DNA of 33,021 nucleotides from Muribaculaceae bacterium. GTDB taxonomy: Bacteria; Bacteroidota; Bacteroidia; Bacteroidales; Muribaculaceae. How positions within the stretch are numbered: position 1 is the first letter of the stretch; each line of letters opens with the position of its first letter. Positions 24,531 through 32,954 of the stretch are shown here, one piece after another. The notes under the pieces were generated by a model that worked only from the letters and a program-made list of their open reading frames with translations, was not told the origin of the DNA and did no database searches. A program made the position numbers and the translations under genes. The stretch is from positions 1-33,021 of the forward strand of contig JAIDXM010000040.1 of the NCBI GenBank assembly GCA_029058745.1. Direction: 5' to 3'.

Positions 24531-25922
24531 TCAATCCCTTGAAAAGAGGTCTCTGGTATATACTTTTTCCATCACATCCGAAAGTTCCGCCGAAACCCGG
24601 TTGGCCAGTATGGCCTTCGAGATACGTTTGAACTCATCAAGATTATTTACAACCCGACTTCCGAAGAAGAGAGAGCCGTCAGTGAGGGATGGCTCATACA
24701 CCACCACATTCGCGCCCTTTGCCTTTATGCGCTTCATCACACCCTGGATGCTGCTCTGCCGGAAATTGTCGGAGTTGCTTTTCATAGCGAGACGATATAC
24801 GCCGATGGTGGGGATGTTGTCAGTTGTCAGCTTTCTGTTGTCAGCTGTCAGTTGTCCGTTGTCCGCAATATTCTCGGAGTAATCATACCAACCGGCCATT
24901 TTGAGCACTTGATCAGCAATGAAGTCTTTGCGGGTGCGGTTGCTATCGACAATCGCCGACATCATGTTCTGCGGCACGTGGGCATAATTTGCGAGCAATT
25001 GCTTGGTGTCTTTCGGGAGACAATAGCCGCCATATCCGAACGAGGGATTGTTGTAATGAGTTCCGATGCGCGGGTCAAGGCCGATTCCCTCGATTATAGC
25101 CCGTGAATCAAGACCTTTCACCTCCGCGTAGGTGTCGAGTTCGTTGAAATAGCTCACCCGCAGGGCCAGATATGTATTGGCAAACAGCTTCACGGCCTCC
25201 GCCTCGGTCATCCCCATGAAAAGTACCGCAATATTCTCTTTCAATGCGCCCTGCCGGAGAAGTGACGCGAAAACCTGCGCTTTCTCCCTCATGGCCGCAG
25301 GGTCTGTCAGCGACAGGACCGCGGCATTGACCTCCTCAAACCGTCCCCCCTCCTGAATCTCCGGGACTCCGACTATAATCCGCGAGGGATAGAGATTATC
25401 GTATAGAGCCTTGCTCTCCCTCAGGAACTCCGGAGAGAACAGGAGGTTGAATGTCTTACGATGTCCGTTTTCCGCAGTCTTCTTCCCATCTGCCGACGAT
25501 AAATCCCGGGCATATCTGAGATATAGGGACCGACAGTAGCCTACCGGGATTGTGGATTTAATCACCATCACCGCGCCGGGATTCACCCGGAGCACCACAT
25601 CTATTACATCCTCGATGTTGTGGGTGTCGAAACAGTTCGTGACCGGATCATAGTTGGTAGGCACCGCGATTACCACAAAGTCAGCGTCACGGTAGGCTGC
25701 CTCCGCATCTACAGTGGCACGTAGGTCGAGAGCCTTTTCGGCAAGATAACGTTCGATATAGTCATCCTGAATCGGCGACTTTCCGCTATTGATCAACTCC
25801 ACCCTGGAGGCCACGACATCGACAGCCGTGACATGGTTGTGCTGAGCCAGAAGAGTGGCTATGCTCAGTCCGACATATCCTGTGCCGGCAACCGCTATGT
25901 TGTATCCTTTCCGCGCCATCAT
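24531..25922 (-). CDS. ugd: UDP-glucose 6-dehydrogenase family protein, locus copy 2
   Basis: Paralogue of 3571-4917, with the same motifs: [11 protein letters not shown] (12-22), VIKSTIPVG (120-128), SPEFLRES (163-170, here with the normal serine) and catalytic C301 in [15 protein letters not shown]. At 463 residues it is longer than copy 1, because a second insert at 349-371 (rich in D, N, T, L) is coded by a heptamer array. The diverged insert shared with copy 1 lies at 142-157. Its ATG overlaps the stop of the M23 gene (ATGA), so it is the last gene of the export operon before a terminator. Having one copy in each operon suggests uronate supply under separate control. Confidence 0.92.
   Translation of the reverse strand: MMARKGYNIAVAGTGYVGLSIATLLAQHNHVTAVDVVASRVELINSGKSPIQDDYIERYLAEKALDLRATVDAEAAYRDADFVVIAVPTNYDPVTNCFDTHNIEDVIDVVLRVNPGAVMVIKSTIPVGYCRSLYLRYARDLSSADGKKTAENGHRKTFNLLFSPEFLRESKALYDNLYPSRIIVGVPEIQEGGRFEEVNAAVLSLTDPAAMREKAQVFASLLRQGALKENIAVLFMGMTEAEAVKLFANTYLALRVSYFNELDTYAEVKGLDSRAIIEGIGLDPRIGTHYNNPSFGYGGYCLPKDTKQLLANYAHVPQNMMSAIVDSNRTRKDFIADQVLKMAGWYDYSENIADNGQLTADNRKLTTDNIPTIGVYRLAMKSNSDNFRQSSIQGVMKRIKAKGANVVVYEPSLTDGSLFFGSRVVNNLDEFKRISKAILANRVSAELSDVMEKVYTRDLFSRD
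24815..24865. repeat. Heptamer array inside ugd copy 2
   Basis: The coding strand carries about seven CAACTGA-type 7-mers (for example CAACGGACAACTGACAGCTG), coding [16 protein letters not shown]. This is the clearest example of the array in the window, and copy 1 lacks it at this place. Confidence 0.8.
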
Positions 25923-26959
25923 TTCAGTTTCAGCATAGTGCCCGGCTCAAGAGGCAGGTCTTCGGTTATGAAATTTAGCTGACAGAGGCGCAACGGGGAT
26001 ATTCCCGCACGCGAGGCAATCTTCCTGACCGTGTCCCCCTGCCTGACTATATATGTGGATTTCGCGGAAAGCGGGCTTCCCTTCACACCCTTTCCCGCCA
26101 CATCGTCATGAGCCACCCTGTCGCGGGCCACACGACGGTAGGCGTTAGCATAGGTGCCGGAAAAATCAAACACAGACGTTGGGTCGATTGCAGAACCGAG
26201 ATAACGGGTCTCGAAATGGAGATGAGGTCCGGTGGAATTCCCGGAGTTCCCGCTCAAGGCGATAGCCTGGTCGGCGGTCACCCGCTCCCCTTTCGACACA
26301 AGGGGAAGGCTGAGATGGGCATAGCGCGTCTCCATTCCCCCGTCGTGCACCACTGTGACATAATGCCCGTATCCACGGGCCTCATAGCCAACCTTATCAA
26401 CCACACCGTCCATGGCACAACGGACGGTGTCGCCTACGCTCATGGCTATGTCGATACCCTTATGCATCCTCTTGAACTTCTCCCGGTAGCCGAATCCGGA
26501 GGTGACACGTCCGAAAGCCATCCCTCCATAGGGAACGGCCCCAGCCGCCGGGACCAGCAGCGGGGAACCCGCGAACCCGGCTCCGTTCTGTCCTGTCCAC
26601 ACACCCGTCTGATAAAATCCGTTGGCCGAATACGCCCCGGAAATGAACCGGAGGGCACTGAAATCGGAAAGCTCCGTCTGGCTCCCGGCCCCGGTGTCGC
26701 CAAGGATTGAGGAAAGCGCCGTGATCACATCGCCGCCACCGCCGATATAGTCAAGCACCCCGCCTACATTACCCGAATTGTCTCCGACAAAATCGAGGGC
26801 CTCCAACGATGAAACAGCCACAGACGGCGACTCAACCGGAGCGGGCTTACCGGCCCCGGCAGATATGACAGACAAAATGTCTGTCTCCCTGCCCTGTGAG
26901 AAGGCAGAAAAGACAGACATCATTCCAAATGAAAGTAACCAAAAATTTCTTAAAAACAT
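25919..26959 (-). CDS. M23-family peptidoglycan endopeptidase with C-terminal LysM
   Basis: A 346-residue exported protein. An N-terminal signal peptide covers about 1-21 (cleavage near SAFSQG). Residues 25-140 are low-complexity, Gly/Ser/Ala-rich. The LytM/M23 domain spans about 145-265 with zinc ligands H166 and D170 (MHKGID) and the HLH motif at 246-248. The LysM domain at about 301-346 ([20 protein letters not shown]) binds glycan. It is a probable zinc D,D-endopeptidase in the periplasm. Position between wzz and ugd in an export operon suggests it opens or remodels the wall for the Wza-like export complex, which is inference. It overlaps ugd by 4 bp and starts 32 bp after wzz. Confidence 0.9.
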   Translation of the reverse strand: MFLRNFWLLSFGMMSVFSAFSQGRETDILSVISAGAGKPAPVESPSVAVSSLEALDFVGDNSGNVGGVLDYIGGGGDVITALSSILGDTGAGSQTELSDFSALRFISGAYSANGFYQTGVWTGQNGAGFAGSPLLVPAAGAVPYGGMAFGRVTSGFGYREKFKRMHKGIDIAMSVGDTVRCAMDGVVDKVGYEARGYGHYVTVVHDGGMETRYAHLSLPLVSKGERVTADQAIALSGNSGNSTGPHLHFETRYLGSAIDPTSVFDFSGTYANAYRRVARDRVAHDDVAGKGVKGSPLSAKSTYIVRQGDTVRKIASRAGISPLRLCQLNFITEDLPLEPGTMLKLK

Positions 26960-26991
26960 GGCATACCCTTTAACGAGCTGATATTTCTAAA

Positions 26992-28149
26992 TCACTCCAG
27001 ACTTCCGGGATGGCTCTCAATCATCGGTGAAGATTTCGCCGACTCTTCCTTCCCGCCGTTCTTATGCTGCTCCAGGAATGGAGCCACAAAGAGAATCCAT
27101 GCGGCACACGCCACGAAAGCGAGGAACGTGAATCCTATCAGAATCAACACCTTGCGCGGACTTGCCGGCTTAATGGGAACCGTAGCGGGAGAGACAATGG
27201 CATAAACGGGAGTGTTCTCCTGCACTTTTGCCTGTGCCTTCTGCACCTGCTGCGCGGTCTGGTTGTAGAGATTGAACGCCAGAGTGGCCTCGTTCTCAAG
27301 ACGCTCCCTGATGGTCTGCGCCGAATGGAACGCTATTCCCTGGTTGCGGTCGAGATAATCGGCATAACGCTGCTGAGCCTTATAATAGTTGTCTTTCGCC
27401 TCAGCGTTAAGCTTCTCGGCATACTCAAGATCCTTGCGGGCCTTGTTGGTTCGATAGGCTGTTATATATTCCTGAAGACGAGACACTACAGTATCAGCGA
27501 GAATCGCCGACACCAATGGGTCCTGCATCTGCACGTCAATCGTCACCACCGATGTCTTGGCATCGACGGAGGCAGTGACCCTCTTTGAAAGCGCCTCCAC
27601 CATCTTGCTCTCGTCCTGGGTGAGCTGGAAATTGTCGAGTTTATGACCCTCAGGCACCTCCTCTTCCGACTTGAAAAGGCCGATAATCTGTCCAGGAATC
27701 CCCATCACAGCCGCCCACCATGGAGCGGAAGTCTCCTCCTCCATAAACTGCTGCACGGTCATCTTCTTTCCATCCTCCTTTGTGGATACCTCGACATCGA
27801 AGAGACTTGTGACAAAAGGCACGGAAGCCACGACATCCGGATACAACATGGGATAGACAGCGTCCATACCTCCCGACGAACCCGTAGAGAGTCCGGCCAT
27901 TGACGCGAGCGCGCCAAGGCTTCCGCTGCTCATTTTGCTGTCGTTGACCTCAGGAGCGAGCTTGACAGATGTGGCATACTCACGTGGGATGCTGAAAGCC
28001 ACCACGAGTCCCACCAAAGCCCCGCAAATGCTCCAAACAATAAGTTTCTTGCGCTGTTTCCACAACGTCGTGGCAAGTTCAAGAAGGTCAATCTCCTTCT
28101 CCTCGCCCTCGTTGGCATTGTTAAAATTATGCTCTGTCATGTCTGTCAC
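26992..28149 (-). CDS. wzz: Wzz-type chain-length determinant without kinase domain
   Basis: A 385-residue polysaccharide co-polymerase. EIDLLELATTLWKQRKKLIV (19-38) is the typical N-terminal motif before the first membrane helix (about 36-54). A large periplasmic part with coiled coil (about 225-310) follows, and a second helix lies at about 331-352 after the proline-rich PATVPIKPASPRKV motif. No Walker A/B or tyrosine-rich tail is present, so it is not a BY-kinase. It controls chain length of the Wzy-polymerised glycan. The ATGA overlap with the preceding export gene (28146-28149) fixes the start. Confidence 0.92.
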   Translation of the reverse strand: MTDMTEHNFNNANEGEEKEIDLLELATTLWKQRKKLIVWSICGALVGLVVAFSIPREYATSVKLAPEVNDSKMSSGSLGALASMAGLSTGSSGGMDAVYPMLYPDVVASVPFVTSLFDVEVSTKEDGKKMTVQQFMEEETSAPWWAAVMGIPGQIIGLFKSEEEVPEGHKLDNFQLTQDESKMVEALSKRVTASVDAKTSVVTIDVQMQDPLVSAILADTVVSRLQEYITAYRTNKARKDLEYAEKLNAEAKDNYYKAQQRYADYLDRNQGIAFHSAQTIRERLENEATLAFNLYNQTAQQVQKAQAKVQENTPVYAIVSPATVPIKPASPRKVLILIGFTFLAFVACAAWILFVAPFLEQHKNGGKEESAKSSPMIESHPGSLE

Positions 28150-30557
28150 TTGAATATGTTGGTGATGGTGGCTGCCATTGTGGCCACAGATGAGAAGCTT
28201 GTGGCGAACGCAAGGACCTTTGTCCAGTCAGTGCCGGCCGTGCTGGCCTTAGAGGGCACGATAATCTGGCATCCCGGCTCGATTACGGTGCTTCGCTTGG
28301 CTCTTGCCACCGTGCCGTTGAGATATACCACGAATGCCTTTCCCTTCTTGGCACGCTGCCCGTAGCCACCGGCCTGCTCAATATAATATTTGAGTTTCTT
28401 TCCCGGTTCATACACCACAGCGTTCGGGAACATCACATCGCCCGACACCTTGACGGTGCTCTGCTGTTCGGGCACGAATAGCACGTCGCCGGGCTGGAGC
28501 ACCACATCGTAGTGAGAACCCGGATATGCCAACGCCTTTTCAAGGTCGATACCCACATTATATGAGGAGGATACATCAATCTTGCTCAAGGCGATGGAGT
28601 CGCCCATGCCGGCCGAGCTGTTTGACATAGCAAGACGAAGGGCCTCTTTCCTCGCGGCATACTCATCATCAGAGAGGCGGCGTGTAAGGTGGGCGCCTTT
28701 CACGTATGCACCCTCAATCACCCCACCGGCCCGTCTTAACACGTCGGAGATACGCTCGTTGCGTTTCTGGAGCACGTAACTGCCGTCGAAAAGCACCTCA
28801 CCGCCGACAGTCACAGAACGCTGTGCACTGTAGCCGGGACTCTTCCTGACCTCCACACGGTCGTAAGGTTTCAGTATGAAGCCCTCCCCTTCGCCCACAG
28901 CGAGGCCGTTCTCAATTGAGAGGGTATATATTTTTGAAAGTTGCTGGGTCTCAACCGTAGATGACGGGTCAACGATGCGGCGTGACACATCGACACGAGC
29001 CGTGGAGGCTCCTTGCAACAGACCGCCGGCCTGGAATATAAGGTCCTCGAGCGTGGTGTTCTCCGCATAAGGATATGAACCCGGACGTGCCACCTGGCCG
29101 CCGATCATAAGGGCACCCCTCTCCTCAAGCTCGTGGATGCTGGAAATCACAAGCACGTCGTTGCGCTTGAGCGGCACGTCCGCCTGACGTCCGGCGAGAA
29201 TGTCTTTCAGATCAAGGGCCATGACCTGAAGCTCAAGGTCGGGACCCTCGCGATAAAGGAGCACACGGTCGGTGTATGCGTCATCGGTCAGGCCGTCGGC
29301 CTTGCGTACAAGGTCGCCAACCGTATTGATATCGTTGCCGATGGCAAACATTCCGGGACGATATACAGCACCCTTCAGTTCCACCCTGTTGGCGTAACGG
29401 TCAAGGATAGTACCGACAGTTATTATGTCGCCGTCCTGCAGGCGGTAGGATGCGAATTCTCCTTTCTCTATATTATGGAGCTCATTTTCAGTACCGGACT
29501 GACGGGCAAGACGCACCATACCCTCGTAAGCGTCGCCAGTGAAGCCGCCGGCATACTCAAGGAGAGTGCCGATTGTCTCGTCGGGCTTTATCTCATAATA
29601 CATTGGGCGCTTCACGTTGCCGTCAATATTGACGAGCTGTCCGTAGGGAGGCACGATAATCACGTCGCCCTCCTGAAGGCGTATGTTTCCGCCGGTCTTT
29701 CCGTTGAAAAGGTAATCGTAGATATCGATTCCCGCCACTTTCTTGCCGTTGCGGAGCACCTGGATGTTGCGGAGCGAACCTATATCATTTATTCCGCCGG
29801 CCCTGTAGAGAGCGTGGAACACAGAAGAGAATGGCGACATCCTGAATGTGCCCGGAGTGGCCACCTCTCCAAGTATATCCACCTGTATGGTGCGGACTTG
29901 TCCGAGCGTAACCTGAATGTCGGTCTCAGCGTCATCCATACCCGCGTATTTTCTTGAAAAGGAGTTCTTGATGTGCTTGTTGGCATCGCTGATAGTCATT
30001 CCGTTGAGATATACCGGGCCAATCTGGGAAATCATGATGCTTCCCTCCGGGGATATGGTCTGACGGAGATGGTCTTCTGATGTACCCCAGATGTCGATAA
30101 TCACCTCGTCGCCGGGGCCGAGACGATAATTCTGGGGAGTTGCGAGATTCTCGCTGGGTTCAAACGTTAGCGCACGAGAGTTAAACACCTTGTGTCCGTA
30201 AATCTGGCGAGCCGACACCTTCCCATCGGAGCCTTCATCGACCTCACGGCCGATATCCATCATCGCTTCCGACGACACATCGCTGGAAGCGTCATGCCTG
30301 CGCTCGATTGCCGCTCCGGCATTCCCTTGCGCCGTGGCCACAGTCTCGCTGTTCTGCTGAGCCTCGAACTTCGCTTTTATCCTCTCCGCCTGTTCGGGCG
30401 TCACTCCTTTGGCCATCAGCTCCTTTCCGATTTGCTGATTGCTCTTTCCGGCAGCCGTCTGCTGCTTGATGTAGTCTATCACCTGCTGGTCGGTCAAGGC
30501 AGACGCCATCAAAGAGCATGCCATGAAAAGTGACAGAATAACACTCCTTACTTTCAT
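28146..30557 (-). CDS. Wza-like polysaccharide export protein with multiple SLBB domains
   Basis: An 803-residue outer-membrane/periplasmic export protein. The signal peptide covers residues 1-20 (MKVRSVILSLFMACSLMASA). A helical, Gln/Lys-rich stretch lies at 22-70. The poly_export domain begins at about 142 (YRLGPGDEVIIDIWG). Six SLBB-type units can be recognised by their opening strands (VDILGEVATPGTF, VNIDGNVKRPMYY, VELKGAVYRPGMF, LMIGGQVARPGSY, VTVGGEVLFDGSY, VKVSGDVMFPNAV). It is about twice the length of E. coli Wza, as is common in Bacteroidetes. No lipobox cysteine follows the signal peptide. First gene of the export operon, with a strong promoter and a long leader. Confidence 0.93.
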   Translation of the reverse strand: MKVRSVILSLFMACSLMASALTDQQVIDYIKQQTAAGKSNQQIGKELMAKGVTPEQAERIKAKFEAQQNSETVATAQGNAGAAIERRHDASSDVSSEAMMDIGREVDEGSDGKVSARQIYGHKVFNSRALTFEPSENLATPQNYRLGPGDEVIIDIWGTSEDHLRQTISPEGSIMISQIGPVYLNGMTISDANKHIKNSFSRKYAGMDDAETDIQVTLGQVRTIQVDILGEVATPGTFRMSPFSSVFHALYRAGGINDIGSLRNIQVLRNGKKVAGIDIYDYLFNGKTGGNIRLQEGDVIIVPPYGQLVNIDGNVKRPMYYEIKPDETIGTLLEYAGGFTGDAYEGMVRLARQSGTENELHNIEKGEFASYRLQDGDIITVGTILDRYANRVELKGAVYRPGMFAIGNDINTVGDLVRKADGLTDDAYTDRVLLYREGPDLELQVMALDLKDILAGRQADVPLKRNDVLVISSIHELEERGALMIGGQVARPGSYPYAENTTLEDLIFQAGGLLQGASTARVDVSRRIVDPSSTVETQQLSKIYTLSIENGLAVGEGEGFILKPYDRVEVRKSPGYSAQRSVTVGGEVLFDGSYVLQKRNERISDVLRRAGGVIEGAYVKGAHLTRRLSDDEYAARKEALRLAMSNSSAGMGDSIALSKIDVSSSYNVGIDLEKALAYPGSHYDVVLQPGDVLFVPEQQSTVKVSGDVMFPNAVVYEPGKKLKYYIEQAGGYGQRAKKGKAFVVYLNGTVARAKRSTVIEPGCQIIVPSKASTAGTDWTKVLAFATSFSSVATMAATITNIFK

Positions 30558-30659
30558 CTGATAATGTAATATGTATTTAAGTTTCGCATATCCTTTTCAC
30601 AGACATGCGAGATGTTGGGTAAATGCTTTCCTGCGCTCCACTCCTAAATATATTACGCG

Positions 30660-30709
30660 AGGGAGCCGGCAAGTCAAATATGGAAGGAGATGCCGCTGGC
30701 AGTCTCCCT
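30660..30709 (-). promoter_or_regulatory. Imperfect hairpin in the export-operon leader
   Basis: AGGGA-GCCGGC (30660-30670) can pair with GCTGGC-AGTC-TCCCT (30695-30709) around a 24-nt loop. It lies in the middle of the roughly 200-nt leader and has no T-run. It may be a regulatory or stabilising structure; the evidence is pairing alone. Confidence 0.4.
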
Positions 30710-30763
30710 GAATCGACCGCCGACATTGAAGACACTGAGAATCAAAAGTCTCCAAATCAACCG

Positions 30764-30795
30764 CAAAATTAATAAAAATATTGTGCATTCGCAAA
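30764..30795 (-). promoter_or_regulatory. Promoter for the export operon
   Basis: TTTG (30792-30795), a 20-bp spacer and TAATTTTG (30764-30771) on the minus strand match the Bacteroidetes consensus exactly. The start is predicted near 30757, about 200 nt ahead of the ATG at 30557. Confidence 0.75.
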
Positions 30796-30908
30796 TAATA
30801 TCACCGTTTGACACTTCCGGAGGGTGTGGAAACAAGTTTTTATCCCCCTTTACAAACATTTTATCAAGTTCTCTTCACAAAAATTCGTGATATTTGCACG
30901 ATTTTTAA

Positions 30909-30916
30909 TAACTTTG
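30909..30916 (+). promoter_or_regulatory. Candidate -7 element for the HU gene
   Basis: TAACTTTG lies 30 bp ahead of the ATG at 30947. A TTTG at 30893-30896 is too close (12 bp) for a standard -33, and no better one is seen, so the assignment is moderate. It is divergent from the export promoter. Confidence 0.45.
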
Positions 30917-30946
30917 CAACTTGAAAACAAGCTAATACAAAAGAAT

Positions 30947-31228
30947 ATGACAAAAGCAGAAATTGCAAGCGAAATCGCGAAGAGCACCGGCATCGACAAA
31001 GCTGCCGTCGTTTCAGTCATCGAGTCATTCATGAGCGTAGTGAAAGACAGCCTCGCTCACGGAGAGAACGTGTATCTCCGTGGCTTCGGTTCTTTCATCA
31101 TCAAGACACGTGCCGAGAAAGTGGCCCGGAACATCACCAAGAATACTTCCCTCGTGATTCCCGAGCACAAAATCCCCGCGTTCAAACCTGTAAACTCTTT
31201 CAAGGAGGAGGTTGCAAAGCAGAAATAA
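30947..31228 (+). CDS. HU-family DNA-binding protein
   Basis: A 93-residue HU/IHF-type protein, the usual length. MTKAEIASEIAKSTGIDKAA forms the N-terminal helices, GENVYLRGFGSFIIKTRAEK is the signature, and RNITKNTSLVIPEHKIPAFK is the DNA-embracing arm. It binds and bends DNA as a dimer on the nucleoid. The open frame extends 123 nt further upstream, but the ATG at 30947 gives the family start and lies after the promoter box. It is divergent from the export operon, on the plus strand with the efflux gene. Confidence 0.95.
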   Translation: MTKAEIASEIAKSTGIDKAAVVSVIESFMSVVKDSLAHGENVYLRGFGSFIIKTRAEKVARNITKNTSLVIPEHKIPAFKPVNSFKEEVAKQK

Positions 31229-31241
31229 CAACAAAGACTGA

Positions 31242-31285
31242 ATACTTAGCCCCCGGAGGAACCGGTTCCTCCGGGGGCTAAGTAT
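31242..31285 (+). terminator. Perfect 22-bp inverted repeat after the HU gene
   Basis: The 22-nt arms (31242-31263 and 31264-31285, opening ATACTTAGCCCCCGGAGGAA) are exact complements with no spacer. It starts 13 bp after the HU stop codon. There is no T-run, so it is a likely hairpin-type terminator or RNA 3'-end stabiliser rather than a classical intrinsic terminator. The rest of the gap to 31571 shows nothing I can name beyond a doubtful short minus-strand frame. Confidence 0.75.
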
Positions 31286-31571
31286 ATCCTACCCCATCCA
31301 TATGCGGACGTTTCTATTAAGAACCATATCTATACGCCACATAAAGGCCGGGGGCCAAGAATAGAGACACCCCCCTCAATTACACCATCATTCATCAGCT
31401 GTCTGCCATTCCAGATAAACCTTCCGCCATTGGAGCCTCTTATAAATGAAGCCAGGCGACCCACATGGACATAAGCACTCCTTCCACACTGCCAGGAGCC
31501 GTATGCAGGCGCCTCCCACAATGAGTCCTCCCCAACAAACCAAACAGCACAGAGGCTGAAATTCAATAATA

Positions 31572-32954
31572 ATGGAAGACAATAGACTTTCCCTGAAAAA
31601 ATATGCGGCAGTCATCGCCATACTAATCGTATTGGTGATGACGGTTCTTGACGTCACATTGGTAAATGTCGCTTTGCCTGTGATGGCAGAAAAGTTCCAT
31701 ATATCCGATTCATCCGCAGTATGGATTGTGACAATCTATCAATTGGCCATCACCATGCTCATACTTCCGCTATCGTCGGCTGGAGACTTATATAGCTATC
31801 GACGCAACTTTCTGACTGGCGTGGCCATCTTCACATTGTCATCCGCATTATGCGCCGCCTCCACAGGATTCTCACTGATTCTTGTCTCGCGTGCTTTGCA
31901 GGGAATAGGGGCGGCATGCGTGATGAGTGTCAACATAGCGCTGACAAGGCTCATATATCCACGTCATATCCTTGGACGCGGACTGGCCGTCAACGCTATG
32001 GTTATAGCCATAGCCACAGCGGCCGGCCCCACCATAGCAGGCGCAATACTGTCTGTCACGACATGGCACTGGCTCTTCCTAATCAATGTGCCTTTCGGGA
32101 TAGCGGCATTCGTCATCGGCAAAAGATTGCTGCCCGACAATCCACAAAAGACACGGAAGCCAAAATTCGACTGGGTTAGCGGGATTGAGAACATCATAGT
32201 GTTTGGACTTATATTCTATTCACTCGGCAGCTTCGCGAGAAAGGGCGACATCCTGACAGATTCCTGCCTGACATGCGCAGGTTTGCTGATTGCCTTTTTT
32301 TATATCAGACGGCAAACAGGGAAAGAGTCCCCTATGCTTCCTGTGGATTTGTTCAGAATCAGGCTTTACTCTCTCAGCATAGCCACATCTGTCTGTTCAT
32401 TCATAGCCCAGAATGTAGCCATGATTTCACTCCCGTTCCTTTTCTTCAACAATTGCGGATTCAGTGAAATCACTACCGGACTCCTTATGACACCCTGGCC
32501 TATCGCCACAATGGCAATATCCCCATTGGCGGCAAGATTCGTAGAGAGACACAATCCGGGAGCCACAGCCGCCGCCGGAATGGGGGTATATGTCATTGGT
32601 CTTGCCCTTATGCTGTTTATGCCCCAGGCCGGAGTCTCTGAATTTGACATAGCATGGAGAATGGCACTATGCGGCATAGGATTCGGAATGTTCCAGACGC
32701 CGAACAACATTGTCATGGTAATCGCAACTCCCGTCAAGCGCACAGGAGGAGCGGGCGGCATGCAAAGCACCGCACGTCTTGTCGGGCAGACACTCGGCGC
32801 GACACTTGTGACCCTCGTGTTTGCCATCGTGCCTTCTGACATTTCAGTAAGAGTCTGCCTCTATGTTGCCTTGGGCATGGCATCAGTCGCCGGAATCCTG
32901 AGCCTTTCCCGCAAAGGCCAACTGAAAGGGAACAGCATCAACGGAATCGAGTAG
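31572..32954 (+). CDS. DHA2-family (EmrB/QacA-like) MFS efflux transporter, 3' end formed by a group II intron
   Basis: A 460-residue proton-driven drug/metabolite exporter with about 14 membrane helices. LDVTLVNVALP (26-36) is the DHA2 motif D1. SSAGDLYSYRRNFLTG (68-83) is the motif A loop, SRALQGIGAACVMS (106-119) motif B, and AAGPTIAGAIL (149-159) the antiporter motif C. The last residues, IE and the stop TAG, are encoded by bases 32946-32954, which belong to the 3' end of an antisense group II intron. The natural C-terminus is therefore altered, although the last helix seems complete, so the protein may still work. Substrate unknown. Confidence 0.92.
   Translation: MEDNRLSLKKYAAVIAILIVLVMTVLDVTLVNVALPVMAEKFHISDSSAVWIVTIYQLAITMLILPLSSAGDLYSYRRNFLTGVAIFTLSSALCAASTGFSLILVSRALQGIGAACVMSVNIALTRLIYPRHILGRGLAVNAMVIAIATAAGPTIAGAILSVTTWHWLFLINVPFGIAAFVIGKRLLPDNPQKTRKPKFDWVSGIENIIVFGLIFYSLGSFARKGDILTDSCLTCAGLLIAFFYIRRQTGKESPMLPVDLFRIRLYSLSIATSVCSFIAQNVAMISLPFLFFNNCGFSEITTGLLMTPWPIATMAISPLAARFVERHNPGATAAAGMGVYVIGLALMLFMPQAGVSEFDIAWRMALCGIGFGMFQTPNNIVMVIATPVKRTGGAGGMQSTARLVGQTLGATLVTLVFAIVPSDISVRVCLYVALGMASVAGILSLSRKGQLKGNSINGIE

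Noticed and set aside
26992..28149. Wzc-like tyrosine autokinase
   Set aside because: No Walker A or B motif and no tyrosine cluster; the protein ends soon after the second membrane helix.
29133..29957. Long plus-strand frame of 274 codons inside the Wza-like gene
   Set aside because: Antisense shadow of a well-supported SLBB protein; no motif of its own.
31330..31566. Minus-strand frame of 78 codons between HU and the MFS gene, faintly like the end of a surface protein
   Set aside because: Resemblance to C-terminal repeat domains of surface proteins is too weak; no start context; could at most be a decayed fragment.
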